Source: Neorhizobium huautlense (lineage in GTDB: Bacteria; Pseudomonadota; Alphaproteobacteria; Rhizobiales; Rhizobiaceae). From it: a DNA stretch of 64,000 nt. The stretch covers positions 62,001 to 126,000 of the forward strand of contig NZ_JAUSRF010000012.1 in NCBI RefSeq assembly GCF_030811685.1, read 5' to 3'. Every line of letters starts with the position of its first letter. Position 1 is the stretch's first letter. A program made the translations under genes and the position numbers. The notes beneath the pieces were generated by a model. The model was not told where the DNA came from, did not search any database, and saw only the letters and a program-made list of their open reading frames with translations. Positions 8,897-15,969 of this stretch are shown in pieces.

Positions 8897-9082
8897 ATGG
8901 AGACGAATACAGCCAAGATCATCAAGCGGTTGAAATCGGAGGGATGGGTGCTGGATCGGCATGGTGCCGGTCACGATATCTATCGTCATCCGCAACGCGG
9001 CTTCATTCAGGTGCCGAGACATCGCCAGCTTAGCCCCGGTGTTGCCGGGTCTATTGCCCGCAAGGCTGGATGGAGCGCTTGA
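8897..9082 (+). CDS. hicA: HicA-type mRNA interferase toxin
   Basis: A 61-residue protein with the HicA double-stranded-RNA-binding-like fold signature: KRLKSEGWVLDRHGAGHDIYRHP, with the catalytic histidine at His26. HicA cleaves mRNA and is neutralised by HicB. Length is normal for the family. The partner gene follows after 34 bp, giving the typical toxin-first order. The GAGGGCTGCG stretch before the ATG gives a usable ribosome site. Confidence 0.88.
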   Translation: METNTAKIIKRLKSEGWVLDRHGAGHDIYRHPQRGFIQVPRHRQLSPGVAGSIARKAGWSA

Positions 9083-9116
9083 GTTTGAAACCTCACCATA
9101 TGACAGGAATAAAGCA

Positions 9117-9506
9117 GTGACCCTCAGATACCCTGCTCTTATCGATGGCGAAAAAGGCGCTTATGGCGTGATTTTTCCGGATCTCCACGGTGTCGTTGCC
9201 ATGGGCCGAACGATAGACGAGGCGCTGGTCAATGCCGAGGAAGCGTTGCGTGATTACGCGCTCGACACCGAACGTGACAAGACGGCGCTGACGCCGCCCA
9301 GTGCGCCGGAAAATATCGACGTGCCTGCGGGCAGCACATTGACGAGCGTGCCGCTGATCCGTCTGTCGGGCAAGCCGGTTCGTGCCAACATGATGCTCGA
9401 TGCAGAGGTTTTGCAGTTCATCGACAGCGAAGCGGCACGCCGCAAGATGACCCGTACCAGTTATGTCACCTGGATGACGCGGCGTGTGGCCCAGATGGGC
9501 GGCTGA
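9117..9506 (+). CDS. hicB: HicB-type antitoxin
   Basis: A 129-residue antitoxin. The N-terminal partial RNase H-like HicB domain is clear (GAYGVIFPDLHGVVAMGRTIDEALVNAEEALRDYA). The C-terminus (VRANMMLDAEVLQFIDSEAARRKMTRTSYVTWMTRR) looks like a ribbon-helix-helix DNA-binding domain, which would let it repress the operon. The start is the GTG at 9117 with AGGA 8 bases upstream; no in-frame ATG is nearby. It forms a complete module with hicA and shows no truncation. Confidence 0.88.
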   Translation: MTLRYPALIDGEKGAYGVIFPDLHGVVAMGRTIDEALVNAEEALRDYALDTERDKTALTPPSAPENIDVPAGSTLTSVPLIRLSGKPVRANMMLDAEVLQFIDSEAARRKMTRTSYVTWMTRRVAQMGG

Positions 9507-9532
9507 AGGCTTCGACCTTCAGCAATCCCGCC

Positions 9533-10573
9533 CTAAAACCGGTCGATCACGTTGATGCCGATATCGCGTGAGCCGTCCATGGCCATCAGGGCCGGAACCG
9601 CTTCCGCCAGCGTGACGCGCTTGCCGATCAGCTTCTGCGGCTGGATTTTTCCCGCGGAAATCATCGCCATCATGGCGTCGTAGCGCCAGGCCTGCATGCC
9701 GTGGCTGCCGTAGATTTCCAGTTCATGGCCGATCACCTGCGCCATCGGGATGCTGGGTGTGGAATGCTCGCCCAGCATCAGACCCACCTGCACGTGGCGG
9801 CCACGACGCCTCAGGTTCTTGATGGAATTGAAGCAGGTCGTGGGGTTGCCGAGCGCATCAATCGAGACATGGGCGCCGCCGCCGGTGATCTCGCGGATCG
9901 CTTCCACGGTGTCGGCGACCTCAAGCGAATTCACCGTGGCGACCGCGCCGCATTCCTTGGCGAAGGCCAGCTTGTCGTCGAAAATATCGATCGCCACGAC
10001 ATTGGCGCCCAGCGCCGTTGCAATCATGATGGCCGACAGGCCGACGCCGCCGCAGCCATGTACGGCCACCCAGTCGCCCGGTGCCGTCCGTGCCTGATCG
10101 ACGACAGCGCGGAAGGAGGTGGCAAAACGGCAGCCGAGGCTTGCCGCGGTCGCGTCATCGACGCTGTCGGGCAGCTTGACGAGGTTGGTTTCCGCGAAAT
10201 CGATCGCGACATATTCGGCAAATGATCCCCAATGGGTGAAGCCGGGCTGGAACTGATTTGGGCAGACCTGCTGGTTGCCGGAATGGCATTCAGAGCAGTG
10301 TCCGCAACCGGAAACGAAGGGAACGGTTACCCGGTCGCCGACCTTGAAGCGCGATATGCGTTTGCCGGTGGCGACCACTTCGCCGGCGAACTCGTGGCCG
10401 GGCACGTGCGGCAGTGTGATATCGGGATCATGCCCCATCCAGCCATGCCAATCGCTTCGGCACAGGCCGGTGGCGCCAACCTTGATGACGACGCCGTCTT
10501 CCGTCGGGGTTGGATCGGCAACGGTGACAATTTGCGGAGCTTTCTCAAACAACTCAAAGAGCATCGCCTTCAT
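9533..10573 (-). CDS. Zinc-dependent alcohol dehydrogenase (MDR family)
   Basis: A 346-residue medium-chain dehydrogenase. Catalytic zinc ligands are Cys38 and His60-Glu61; the structural zinc cluster is Cys90, Cys93, Cys96 and Cys104. The NAD(P) Rossmann motif GCGGVGLSA is near 170. The start [11 protein letters not shown] follows a GGAG Shine-Dalgarno; an upstream in-frame ATG gives a non-homologous leader. The substrate is probably an alcohol or aldehyde but is not determined. It ends 27 bp from the convergent hicB. Confidence 0.9.
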   Translation of the reverse strand: MKAMLFELFEKAPQIVTVADPTPTEDGVVIKVGATGLCRSDWHGWMGHDPDITLPHVPGHEFAGEVVATGKRISRFKVGDRVTVPFVSGCGHCSECHSGNQQVCPNQFQPGFTHWGSFAEYVAIDFAETNLVKLPDSVDDATAASLGCRFATSFRAVVDQARTAPGDWVAVHGCGGVGLSAIMIATALGANVVAIDIFDDKLAFAKECGAVATVNSLEVADTVEAIREITGGGAHVSIDALGNPTTCFNSIKNLRRRGRHVQVGLMLGEHSTPSIPMAQVIGHELEIYGSHGMQAWRYDAMMAMISAGKIQPQKLIGKRVTLAEAVPALMAMDGSRDIGINVIDRF

Positions 10574-10940
10574 GAAAATTCTCCGCTGTTGAACGTCCCC
10601 GCCTGCCATTGCGGGCGGTGTTTTGCGGCGCAGACATTGCGGAAGCCGCATCGTTAGTCAACAGGCAGCATAGGCCGGCAGAACCGTCGGCGCCCGCCTG
10701 TCGGCCGGAGGAGAAGAGGGGCTCGGCATGAATATCGGGGAGGAAGAAGCCAGCCATGCAAACGCCGCCAGACACCTGCGCGCAGCGTCGTCTTGCGCAG
10801 ACACGCATTCCTTTCTATATCCGGCACAGATAAACACTGACCCGGTCCCCGTCGGCGTCCCCGGCGATGTCGCATTCGAACCCGCGTCCCGGCAGACATC
10901 CGTCGCTCCCAAGTGAGCGCAAACATATCGAGAGAGTTTC
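10574..10940. other. Divergent intergenic region, no gene seen
   Basis: A 367-bp gap between the divergent dehydrogenase and mnmA. It must hold the promoters of both. Open frames here have no convincing start, ribosome site or protein-like composition. No repeat or RNA gene was recognised. Confidence 0.5.
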
Positions 10941-12137
10941 GTGAACACGCTGGATTTTGACAAGAGGCCGGAAGACACGCGCGTTGTCGTCGCCATGTCG
11001 GGTGGCGTGGATTCCTCCGTCGTGGCGGGTCTTCTGAAGCGCCAAGGTTATGACGTGCTTGGCATCACGCTGCAGCTTTACGACCATGGTGCTGCCGTGC
11101 ACCGCGCCGGCTCCTGCTGCGCCGGCCAGGATATCGACGATGCCCGCCGCGTCTCGGAAACGCTCGGCATTCCGCATTACGTGCTCGATTACGAAAAGCG
11201 TTTTCGCGAGACGGTCATCAATCCATTCGCCGAAGCCTATGCCATGGGCGAAACGCCGATCCCCTGTGTTGCATGCAACCAGACGGTCAAGTTCGCCGAT
11301 CTTCTGGCGACGGCAAAGGAACTCGGTGCCGATGCGCTGGCGACCGGCCATTACATCCGCTCGTCGCTTAATCCTTCGGCCGATAACCCGAACCGCCGTG
11401 CGCTTTACCGCCCGATCGACAGTGATCGCGACCAGAGCTGGTTCCTGTTTGCCACCACGCAGGAACAGATCGATTACCTGCGTTTTCCGCTGGGCGGCAT
11501 GAGCAAGGCGCAGGTGCGTGAGCTTGCGGAAGAGATGGGCCTCGTCGTTGCCAAGAAGGCCGATAGCCAGGACATCTGTTTTGTGCCGGCCGGCAAATAC
11601 ACCGACATCATCAACAAGGTGAAGCCGAACGCTGCGCTCGGTGGCGATATCGTTCATATCGATGGCCGCGTGCTCGGCCGCCATGACGGCATCCTGCATT
11701 ACACGATCGGCCAGCGCCGCGGCATCGGTGTCGCCACCGGCGAACCGCTTTATGTCGTTTATCTCGATGCCCGTTCGCGTCGCGTCATCGTCGGCCCGAA
11801 GGAGGCGCTGGATACACACCGCGTCTATCTGCGCGATGTCAACTGGATCGGCGACGGTTTGCTTGCAGCCGATGCGGCAGACGGTTTTGCCTGTTTCGCT
11901 AAGGTGCGCTCCACCCGCCCGCCGGCACCGGCGGTGCTGCATGCCGATGAAAACGGCATCTATGTCGATCTCGCCGTTGGCGAAGCGGGCGTGGCGCCCG
12001 GACAGGCTTGCGTTCTCTATTCCGGCGAAGGTGCCGATTCGCGCGTTTACGGCGGCGGCTTCATCGAACGCTCTGAACGGGCAGCCGAAGCCGAGCTGGC
12101 CTTGAAGGTGCTGCTGGCACAGCCGGTTGCGGCTTGA
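10941..12137 (+). CDS. mnmA: tRNA 2-thiouridylase MnmA
   Basis: A 398-residue enzyme that thiolates U34 of the wobble position in tRNA-Lys, -Glu and -Gln, using sulfur relayed from a cysteine desulfurase. The PP-loop SGGVDSSV is at residues 20-27. Catalytic cysteines are Cys112 in CNQTVKF and the Cys in DSQDICFVP near 210. The GTG start at 10941 has GAGAG upstream. The N-terminus is extended by about 15 residues compared with E. coli MnmA, as in other rhizobia. Family assignment is secure. Confidence 0.95.
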   Translation: MNTLDFDKRPEDTRVVVAMSGGVDSSVVAGLLKRQGYDVLGITLQLYDHGAAVHRAGSCCAGQDIDDARRVSETLGIPHYVLDYEKRFRETVINPFAEAYAMGETPIPCVACNQTVKFADLLATAKELGADALATGHYIRSSLNPSADNPNRRALYRPIDSDRDQSWFLFATTQEQIDYLRFPLGGMSKAQVRELAEEMGLVVAKKADSQDICFVPAGKYTDIINKVKPNAALGGDIVHIDGRVLGRHDGILHYTIGQRRGIGVATGEPLYVVYLDARSRRVIVGPKEALDTHRVYLRDVNWIGDGLLAADAADGFACFAKVRSTRPPAPAVLHADENGIYVDLAVGEAGVAPGQACVLYSGEGADSRVYGGGFIERSERAAEAELALKVLLAQPVAA

Positions 12138-12236
12138 TCGCAAGGCAGGGCATAGACGTAAGGGGCTTTGCGGCAGGCAGGGCAGGGTGGAAATCACAAG
12201 GTTTTTGATCTTCCCAGTTTTTTGCCGAAACCCTGC

Positions 12237-12265
12237 TTGACACTTTGGTGACACGGGTCTTATAA
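12237..12265 (+). promoter_or_regulatory. Sigma-70 promoter of the tRNA gene
   Basis: Consensus -35 TTGACA (12237-12242), a 17-bp spacer, and -10 TTATAA (12260-12265). The predicted transcription start near 12272 is about 45 bp upstream of the mature tRNA 5' end. Confidence 0.75.
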
Positions 12266-12315
12266 GCCGCTCATCGAAACGGCGGGACGATCCAAACGGT
12301 CTTCTTGTCGTGTGT

Positions 12316-12392
12316 GGCTGGGTAGCTCAGTTGGTGAGAGCGCAGGATTCATAACCCTGAGGTCGGCGGTTCAATTCCGCCCCCCGCTACCA
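12316..12392 (+). tRNA. tRNA-Met (anticodon CAU), CCA encoded
   Basis: A 77-nt cloverleaf. D stem GCTC/GAGC, anticodon loop TTCATAA with CAT, variable loop AGGTC, T arm GGCGG-TTCAATT-CCGCC, and encoded CCA. The acceptor stem GGCTGGG/CCCCGCT has a U-C mismatch at 4-69 and a G-U at 1-72. The anticodon stem has an A-C at 31-39. It lacks initiator features such as three G-C pairs next to the anticodon, so elongator Met is likely; Ile2 (lysidine) cannot be excluded. Confidence 0.88.
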
Positions 12393-12486
12393 TTTTTTCC
12401 TTTAAAAAGCAGCATGCTTGTATGTGAGGCAAGTCCGCTCTGTCAGCGACTGTCCAGTCGGCGTTCGGTTTGCTGGTTGATGACCA

Positions 12487-12858
12487 TTACCGGGCGAATG
12501 ACGCCAACCACCAAAGAAAACCCTGTTCAGACCGCTGCTTCTGCCAAGTTCTGAATGCCAGCTTGCCGGCTTGTTCATATCCGGTAGCCAGCAGATGGAT
12601 CTTGCCATTGACGGGATCGAAAAGGTTTTCCGGCAGGTCATCGATCGGTGCAAAAAATGCGTTTCCGTCGCGATTGACCGCATCCGCAAGTTGCCTGTTG
12701 TAGTCTATCGTCCATGTGTAGGGCAGGAATTGCACCATGTTGGACTGGCCTTCGGCAAGGACCAGAATAGGCCGCATTTGCGGACGACTGCTCCACCACA
12801 CAAGAGCGATCCCGGACATGACGACGATCAGCACGAGGGAACGTAATGCCAGACGCAT
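12487..12858 (-). CDS. Small membrane-anchored protein, SGNH-hydrolase-like remnant
   Basis: A 123-residue protein with an N-terminal hydrophobic anchor (LVLIVVMSGIALVWWSS). It contains a GQSNM motif like the Ser block of SGNH/GDSL or sialate-O-acetylesterase hydrolases, then YNRQLADAVNRDGNAFFAPIDDLPENLFDPVNGKIHLLATGYEQAG. That last part reads like the final third of an SGNH hydrolase, including the Asp-x-x-His block. The central Gly and Asn blocks are missing. It may be an internally deleted hydrolase or a minimal derivative. The ATG at 12858 has GGAG seven bases upstream. Confidence 0.55.
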   Translation of the reverse strand: MRLALRSLVLIVVMSGIALVWWSSRPQMRPILVLAEGQSNMVQFLPYTWTIDYNRQLADAVNRDGNAFFAPIDDLPENLFDPVNGKIHLLATGYEQAGKLAFRTWQKQRSEQGFLWWLASFAR

Positions 12859-12956
12859 GCGTTTCTCCATCGAGAAGAGTTTTACGCAAGGTTGCTAAAA
12901 TACGATGCGTGGCACAGTCAAAGCGAGTGTCGGGCGTCTTTCAAGGGATTTAAACA

Positions 12957-13316
12957 GTGCCTGTCGATCTAACCTACAAGGTTCGCAATCCCGTTATGCG
13001 GCTTCTGGCGCAGCATGATGGCGAATACTGGTCCGGGGAACAGGATCCACTTTTCCGCTATTACGCCGCTGAAATTTCGGAACTGGCAAGAACGGGACTG
13101 GTATGGCATCGAACCGACAGCGGTCTTGGTGCCTTGGAAGGGCTTGAGCTGACACGGGCCGGCCGCCGGGCCGCAAACCTGCCGGAGCGCGAAACCGTAT
13201 GGACATGGATCGCGCGCGATGCCCGTGTGCGACAGCTTTATGCGCGTTTACGGCTGTTCGCGCGGCGTCTGCCGCCATGGGCCCGCAAATTGTCTGAAAA
13301 GGCCGGACGCGGATAA
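12957..13316 (+). CDS. Hypothetical protein, 119 aa
   Basis: No family recognised. The GTG start is preceded by AAGGGA at good spacing. The N-terminal half (MRLLAQHDGEYWSGEQDPLFRYYAAEISELARTGLVWHR...LELTRAGRRAA) looks like a small winged-helix-type domain. The C-terminus is Arg/Pro-rich (RRLPPWARKLSEK) with no predicted membrane segment. A DNA- or RNA-binding role is only a guess. Codon use matches neighbouring genes. Confidence 0.65.
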   Translation: MPVDLTYKVRNPVMRLLAQHDGEYWSGEQDPLFRYYAAEISELARTGLVWHRTDSGLGALEGLELTRAGRRAANLPERETVWTWIARDARVRQLYARLRLFARRLPPWARKLSEKAGRG

Positions 13317-13498
13317 TTATCGGGCGCTTGCCTACCCCAATTGACCAACCCAGTTGTGATCTTCAAAGAAAAATTCGGCTTCCCGCGAATTCGCCGGAGC
13401 CGATTGCATCATCGTTCATGCTCTGGCAGTGTTCCTGTTATAAAATGTCGGCCGGAAACCATTTTCCGGCATGACGATAACGGGAGCTCGAGACTGGC

Positions 13499-13717
13499 AT
13501 GAATTCCAAACGCTTCAACGAATGCCTGCGTGTCATTCGCTGGACGCCCATCAATATCGCTTCCGCATTGCAATGCGATCTGTCCTGGATCGAGGCTTTG
13601 GAGGCCGGGAACGAGGAGGTTCCCGAGGGCTTGGCAACGTGGCTGGAACATCTGGCACAGGTCCACGAGGCGGCCCCTCCGCCGAAGACGTTTGCGGGAC
13701 ACCGGGCAAAACTCTGA
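13499..13717 (+). CDS. Small HTH (Xre-like) protein, 72 aa
   Basis: The segment FNECLRVIRWTPINIASALQCDLSWIEALEAGNEEVPEGLATWLEHLA has the spacing of a Cro/C1-type helix-turn-helix, about residues 6-52, followed by a short tail. Similar single-HTH proteins are common in rhizobia, without assigned targets. The ATG follows GGAG. It stands alone between two small hypothetical genes. Confidence 0.6.
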   Translation: MNSKRFNECLRVIRWTPINIASALQCDLSWIEALEAGNEEVPEGLATWLEHLAQVHEAAPPPKTFAGHRAKL

Positions 13718-13853
13718 TCGCTCGCCTTCATCGATCCGGATTTTCGGCCTGACCGGTTCAAACCGGAACAAATCTCCGTGAGACAGCGTTTCTCTGGCGT
13801 CAGTCAATCGTGTGCTGCCGGCTTTCGATGAGAGCGGCGCCAAGGAGGAGCAA

Positions 13854-14198
13854 ATGCTGAAGTTCCTGACAACCGCCGGCCTTGCGCTGGCGATGAGCGC
13901 AGGCGCCCTGACCGGTGCCGTTACGCCCGCACATGCCCAGGACGTGGAACTGCGGATCGGCCCGGATGGGGTTCGGCCGGTGATCCGCGACCGCGACAGG
14001 GATCGTTATGACCGCGACCGCTATGATCGTCGTGGCGGCTGCAGCGAGCGCGATGCGCGCCGCGCGGCGCGTGCATCCGGTCTGCGCGATGCCGAGGTGA
14101 CCCGCGTCACCCGTCGCAGCATTACGGTCGAAGGCATGACTCGCCGTGGTCCCGACCGTATCACCTTTGCCAATGAACGCGGTTGCCCGGAAATCTGA
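13854..14198 (+). CDS. Secreted basic hypothetical protein, 114 aa
   Basis: A Sec signal peptide (LTTAGLALAMSAGALTGAVTPAHA, cleavage after AHA) precedes a mature domain of about 85 residues. That domain has a low-complexity Arg-Asp run (IRDRDRDRYDRDRYDRR) followed by a compact part with two cysteines (GGCSERDARRAARASGL ... NERGCPEI) that could form one disulfide. Similar small periplasmic proteins occur across rhizobia with no known function. A strong AAGGAGGAG Shine-Dalgarno fixes the start. A terminator follows. Confidence 0.75.
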   Translation: MLKFLTTAGLALAMSAGALTGAVTPAHAQDVELRIGPDGVRPVIRDRDRDRYDRDRYDRRGGCSERDARRAARASGLRDAEVTRVTRRSITVEGMTRRGPDRITFANERGCPEI

Positions 14199-14233
14199 TC
14201 TGAAATCTGATCCGTCGAAAATCGCAACGCATG

Positions 14234-14263
14234 AAGCCCCGCCGCAACGGTGGGGCTTTTTCT
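14234..14263 (+). terminator. Rho-independent terminator
   Basis: AAGCCCCGCC pairs with GGTGGGGCTT around a GCAAC loop and is followed by TTTT. It lies 36 bp after the secreted-protein stop. Confidence 0.75.
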
Positions 14264-14350
14264 ATGGGAGGACGATCCCACCCGCTTGAGCAATCTCACG
14301 CGCCGGTCCATTCTCCGCCACCGCCCCCTCTCCACAGGATTTAGCCGAAC

Positions 14351-14704
14351 ATGCCTTTCTCGCTCAGCCCCGCTGCCGTGTGGCCTATCGTCATGCTGCT
14401 CGCTTCCAACGTGTTCATGACCTTCGCCTGGTACGGCCATCTCAAGCACAAGGGCAGCGCCATCTGGATCGCCATCGCGGCCTCCTGGGGCATCGCCTTT
14501 TTCGAATATTGCCTGGCCGTGCCCGCCAACCGCATGGGCTCCGAAGTTTATACGACCGCCCAGCTGAAAACGATTCAGGAGGTCATTACCCTTGTCGTCT
14601 TCGCCGGTTTCTCCGTTTTCTGGCTGGGTGAAAATCTCACCATCAACCATGTCATCGGTTTTGCGATGATCGCCATCGGCGCGTCCTTCATTTTTCGCGC
14701 CTGA
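14351..14704 (+). CDS. DMT family protein (DUF486)
   Basis: A 117-residue protein with four predicted transmembrane helices (SPAAVWPIVMLLASNVFMTFAWYGH; SAIWIAIAASWGIAFFEYCLAVPAN; IQEVITLVVFAGFSVFWLGE; INHVIGFAMIAIGASFIFRA). This matches the DUF486 family of small drug/metabolite-transporter-like proteins, with the family's conserved FFEYCLAVPANR segment. It probably works as a dimer in the inner membrane; the substrate is unknown. Length is standard. Confidence 0.88.
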   Translation: MPFSLSPAAVWPIVMLLASNVFMTFAWYGHLKHKGSAIWIAIAASWGIAFFEYCLAVPANRMGSEVYTTAQLKTIQEVITLVVFAGFSVFWLGENLTINHVIGFAMIAIGASFIFRA

Positions 14705-14832
14705 CGCAGAGGCATGGGCGGGGCAGATTGCCGCGCCCCATGCCACCGCGCTTGTCCTTCGCGTGCATTCGGCGATAGTTGCAATCGTCAATTCATATTG
14801 GCGTCAATTATGCGGGCGGGGAGGATCAAGCC

Positions 14833-15249
14833 ATGGATGAGACAAGTACCGAAGCGCGTTACGAACCTCTGCCGCCGTTTCAAACCGGTATTCGTGGCCG
14901 TTGTCCGCGTTGCGGCAAGGGGCATATGTTCAAGGGCTTTCTAACGTTGCGGCCAGCCTGCGAGGTCTGCGGGCTGGATTATTCGTTTGCCGATCCAGCG
15001 GACGGCCCGGCCTTTTTCGTCATCTGTTTCGGCTGTGTGCCGAGCGTGGCGCTTGCGGTCTGGATCGAGGTGGCCTTGCAGGCGCCCTATTGGGTGCATC
15101 TTTTCACCTCGCTGCCCTTCATGCTGCTCACCTGCATTCCGCCGCTCAGACCGCTGAAGGGCTGGCTGGTGGCCAGCCAGTATTTCTACAAGGCGAAAGA
15201 GGGCGAGCTGACCCGGCGCGATATGCCCGATCAGGCCAAGTCCCCATAA
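14833..15249 (+). CDS. DUF983 family membrane protein
   Basis: A 138-residue protein. The N-terminal zinc-ribbon-like motif CPRCGKG...CEVCGLDYSF (about residues 24-52) is followed by two hydrophobic segments (FFVICFGCVPSVALAVWIEVAL; PYWVHLFTSLPFMLLTCIPPLRPLKGWLVA). This is the DUF983 architecture; some relatives sit near cytochrome oxidase genes, but none are here. The start at 14833 has GGGGAGGATCAAGCC upstream. Confidence 0.85.
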   Translation: MDETSTEARYEPLPPFQTGIRGRCPRCGKGHMFKGFLTLRPACEVCGLDYSFADPADGPAFFVICFGCVPSVALAVWIEVALQAPYWVHLFTSLPFMLLTCIPPLRPLKGWLVASQYFYKAKEGELTRRDMPDQAKSP

Positions 15250-15326
15250 GAACCGGCTCATTCCTGCCTTTCGACGGAACAAAGCGCCCGCCCAATTCAT
15301 TCGTCTTGGCAGCCAGGGAGCTTAAC

Positions 15327-15575
15327 ATGTCGAATGCGGGAATGATGGAAAACGAACACCAGCGGCGCGCGCTCGCCGTCGAAGGAGCCTTGATGCTGCT
15401 GATCGACGGGCTCGCCTCGCGCGGCACGATTTCCGTCGATGAGGCCGAGGATATGCTGCGGGTTCTGGCCAGCAGTTCGGAAGGATCGGCGGCACGTGCA
15501 TCGAGTTCGCTCAGGGTCGTCAAACAGATCCGCAAGCTGCGCCGAGGTGACGGCATGGCGACACCCGGCGCCTGA
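15327..15575 (+). CDS. Hypothetical protein, 82 aa
   Basis: A short, mostly helical, soluble protein (HQRRALAVEGALMLLIDGLASRGTISVDEAEDMLRVLASSSEG...SLRVVKQIRKLRRGDG). No domain was recognised. The ATG is preceded by GGGAG at good spacing, and codon use matches neighbours. It lies 77 bp after the DUF983 gene and could be cotranscribed. Confidence 0.6.
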   Translation: MSNAGMMENEHQRRALAVEGALMLLIDGLASRGTISVDEAEDMLRVLASSSEGSAARASSSLRVVKQIRKLRRGDGMATPGA

Positions 15576-15688
15576 TTTCTGGGTGCCGAAAGCCTGCGAA
15601 ACAAAGGTTTTCGGCACTGTCCCAAAAGCGGAACCTTTTCACCCTTTCAACCGTTCGCTTCACAACAAATCAAAAAGGAGAGTTCATC

Positions 15689-15763
15689 ATGAACAGCATC
15701 GTTTGGCTCGTTGGAGCCGTCGTCATCGTTATCGCCGTCATCAAGCTCGTCGGCTTCGCCTGA
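15689..15763 (+). CDS. 24-aa hydrophobic microprotein, copy 1
   Basis: ATG...TGA encodes MNSIVWLVGAVVIVIAVIKLVGFA in two parts: MNSIVWLVGAVV then IVIAVIKLVGFA. It is a single hydrophobic helix long enough to cross a membrane. The Shine-Dalgarno AAAAAGGAGAG sits six bases before the ATG. A second copy 41 bp downstream shares 19 of 24 residues and the same leader. Preservation of both frames with mainly synonymous or conservative change argues that it is translated. Function unknown. Confidence 0.7.
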   Translation: MNSIVWLVGAVVIVIAVIKLVGFA

Positions 15764-15804
15764 GGCTGGCAAACATCTGATCTAACAGAGGAAAGGAGAT
15801 CATC

Positions 15805-15879
15805 ATGAACAGCATCGTATGGCTCGTTGGAGCCGTTGTCATCGTTCTTGCCGTCCTGTCCTTCGTCGGCATCGCCTGA
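15805..15879 (+). CDS. 24-aa hydrophobic microprotein, copy 2
   Basis: The tandem paralogue of the upstream copy: identical for the first 14 residues (MNSIVWLVGAVVIV), then LAVLSFVGIA. It has the same length and stop position. Its ribosome site GGAAAGGAGATCATC resembles that of copy 1. Both are probably small inner-membrane proteins expressed from one transcript that ends at the strong hairpin at 15905-15941. Confidence 0.7.
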   Translation: MNSIVWLVGAVVIVLAVLSFVGIA

Positions 15880-15904
15880 CATCGAAAGTTAAGGGCACGG
15901 AATC

Positions 15905-15941
15905 AAACAGGGCGCCGATCGGCTGGATCGGCGCCCTGTTT
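15905..15941. terminator. Strong hairpin terminator
   Basis: A perfect 16-bp stem (15905-15920 with 15926-15941) around a GGCTG loop, with AAA/TTT at the stem ends. It lies between the microprotein pair and the convergent treY gene and could act in both directions. Confidence 0.85.
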
Positions 15942-15969
15942 GCGTGTGGGCTGACGAAAGGCGCCGAGG

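Noticed and set aside
10815..12254. A 479-codon minus-strand frame over mnmA
   Set aside because: mnmA on the plus strand has full catalytic motifs; the antisense frame has none.
13983..14037. Short tandem Arg-Asp-coding run as a repeat element
   Set aside because: It is a low-complexity protein segment in the secreted 114-aa protein, not a separate element.
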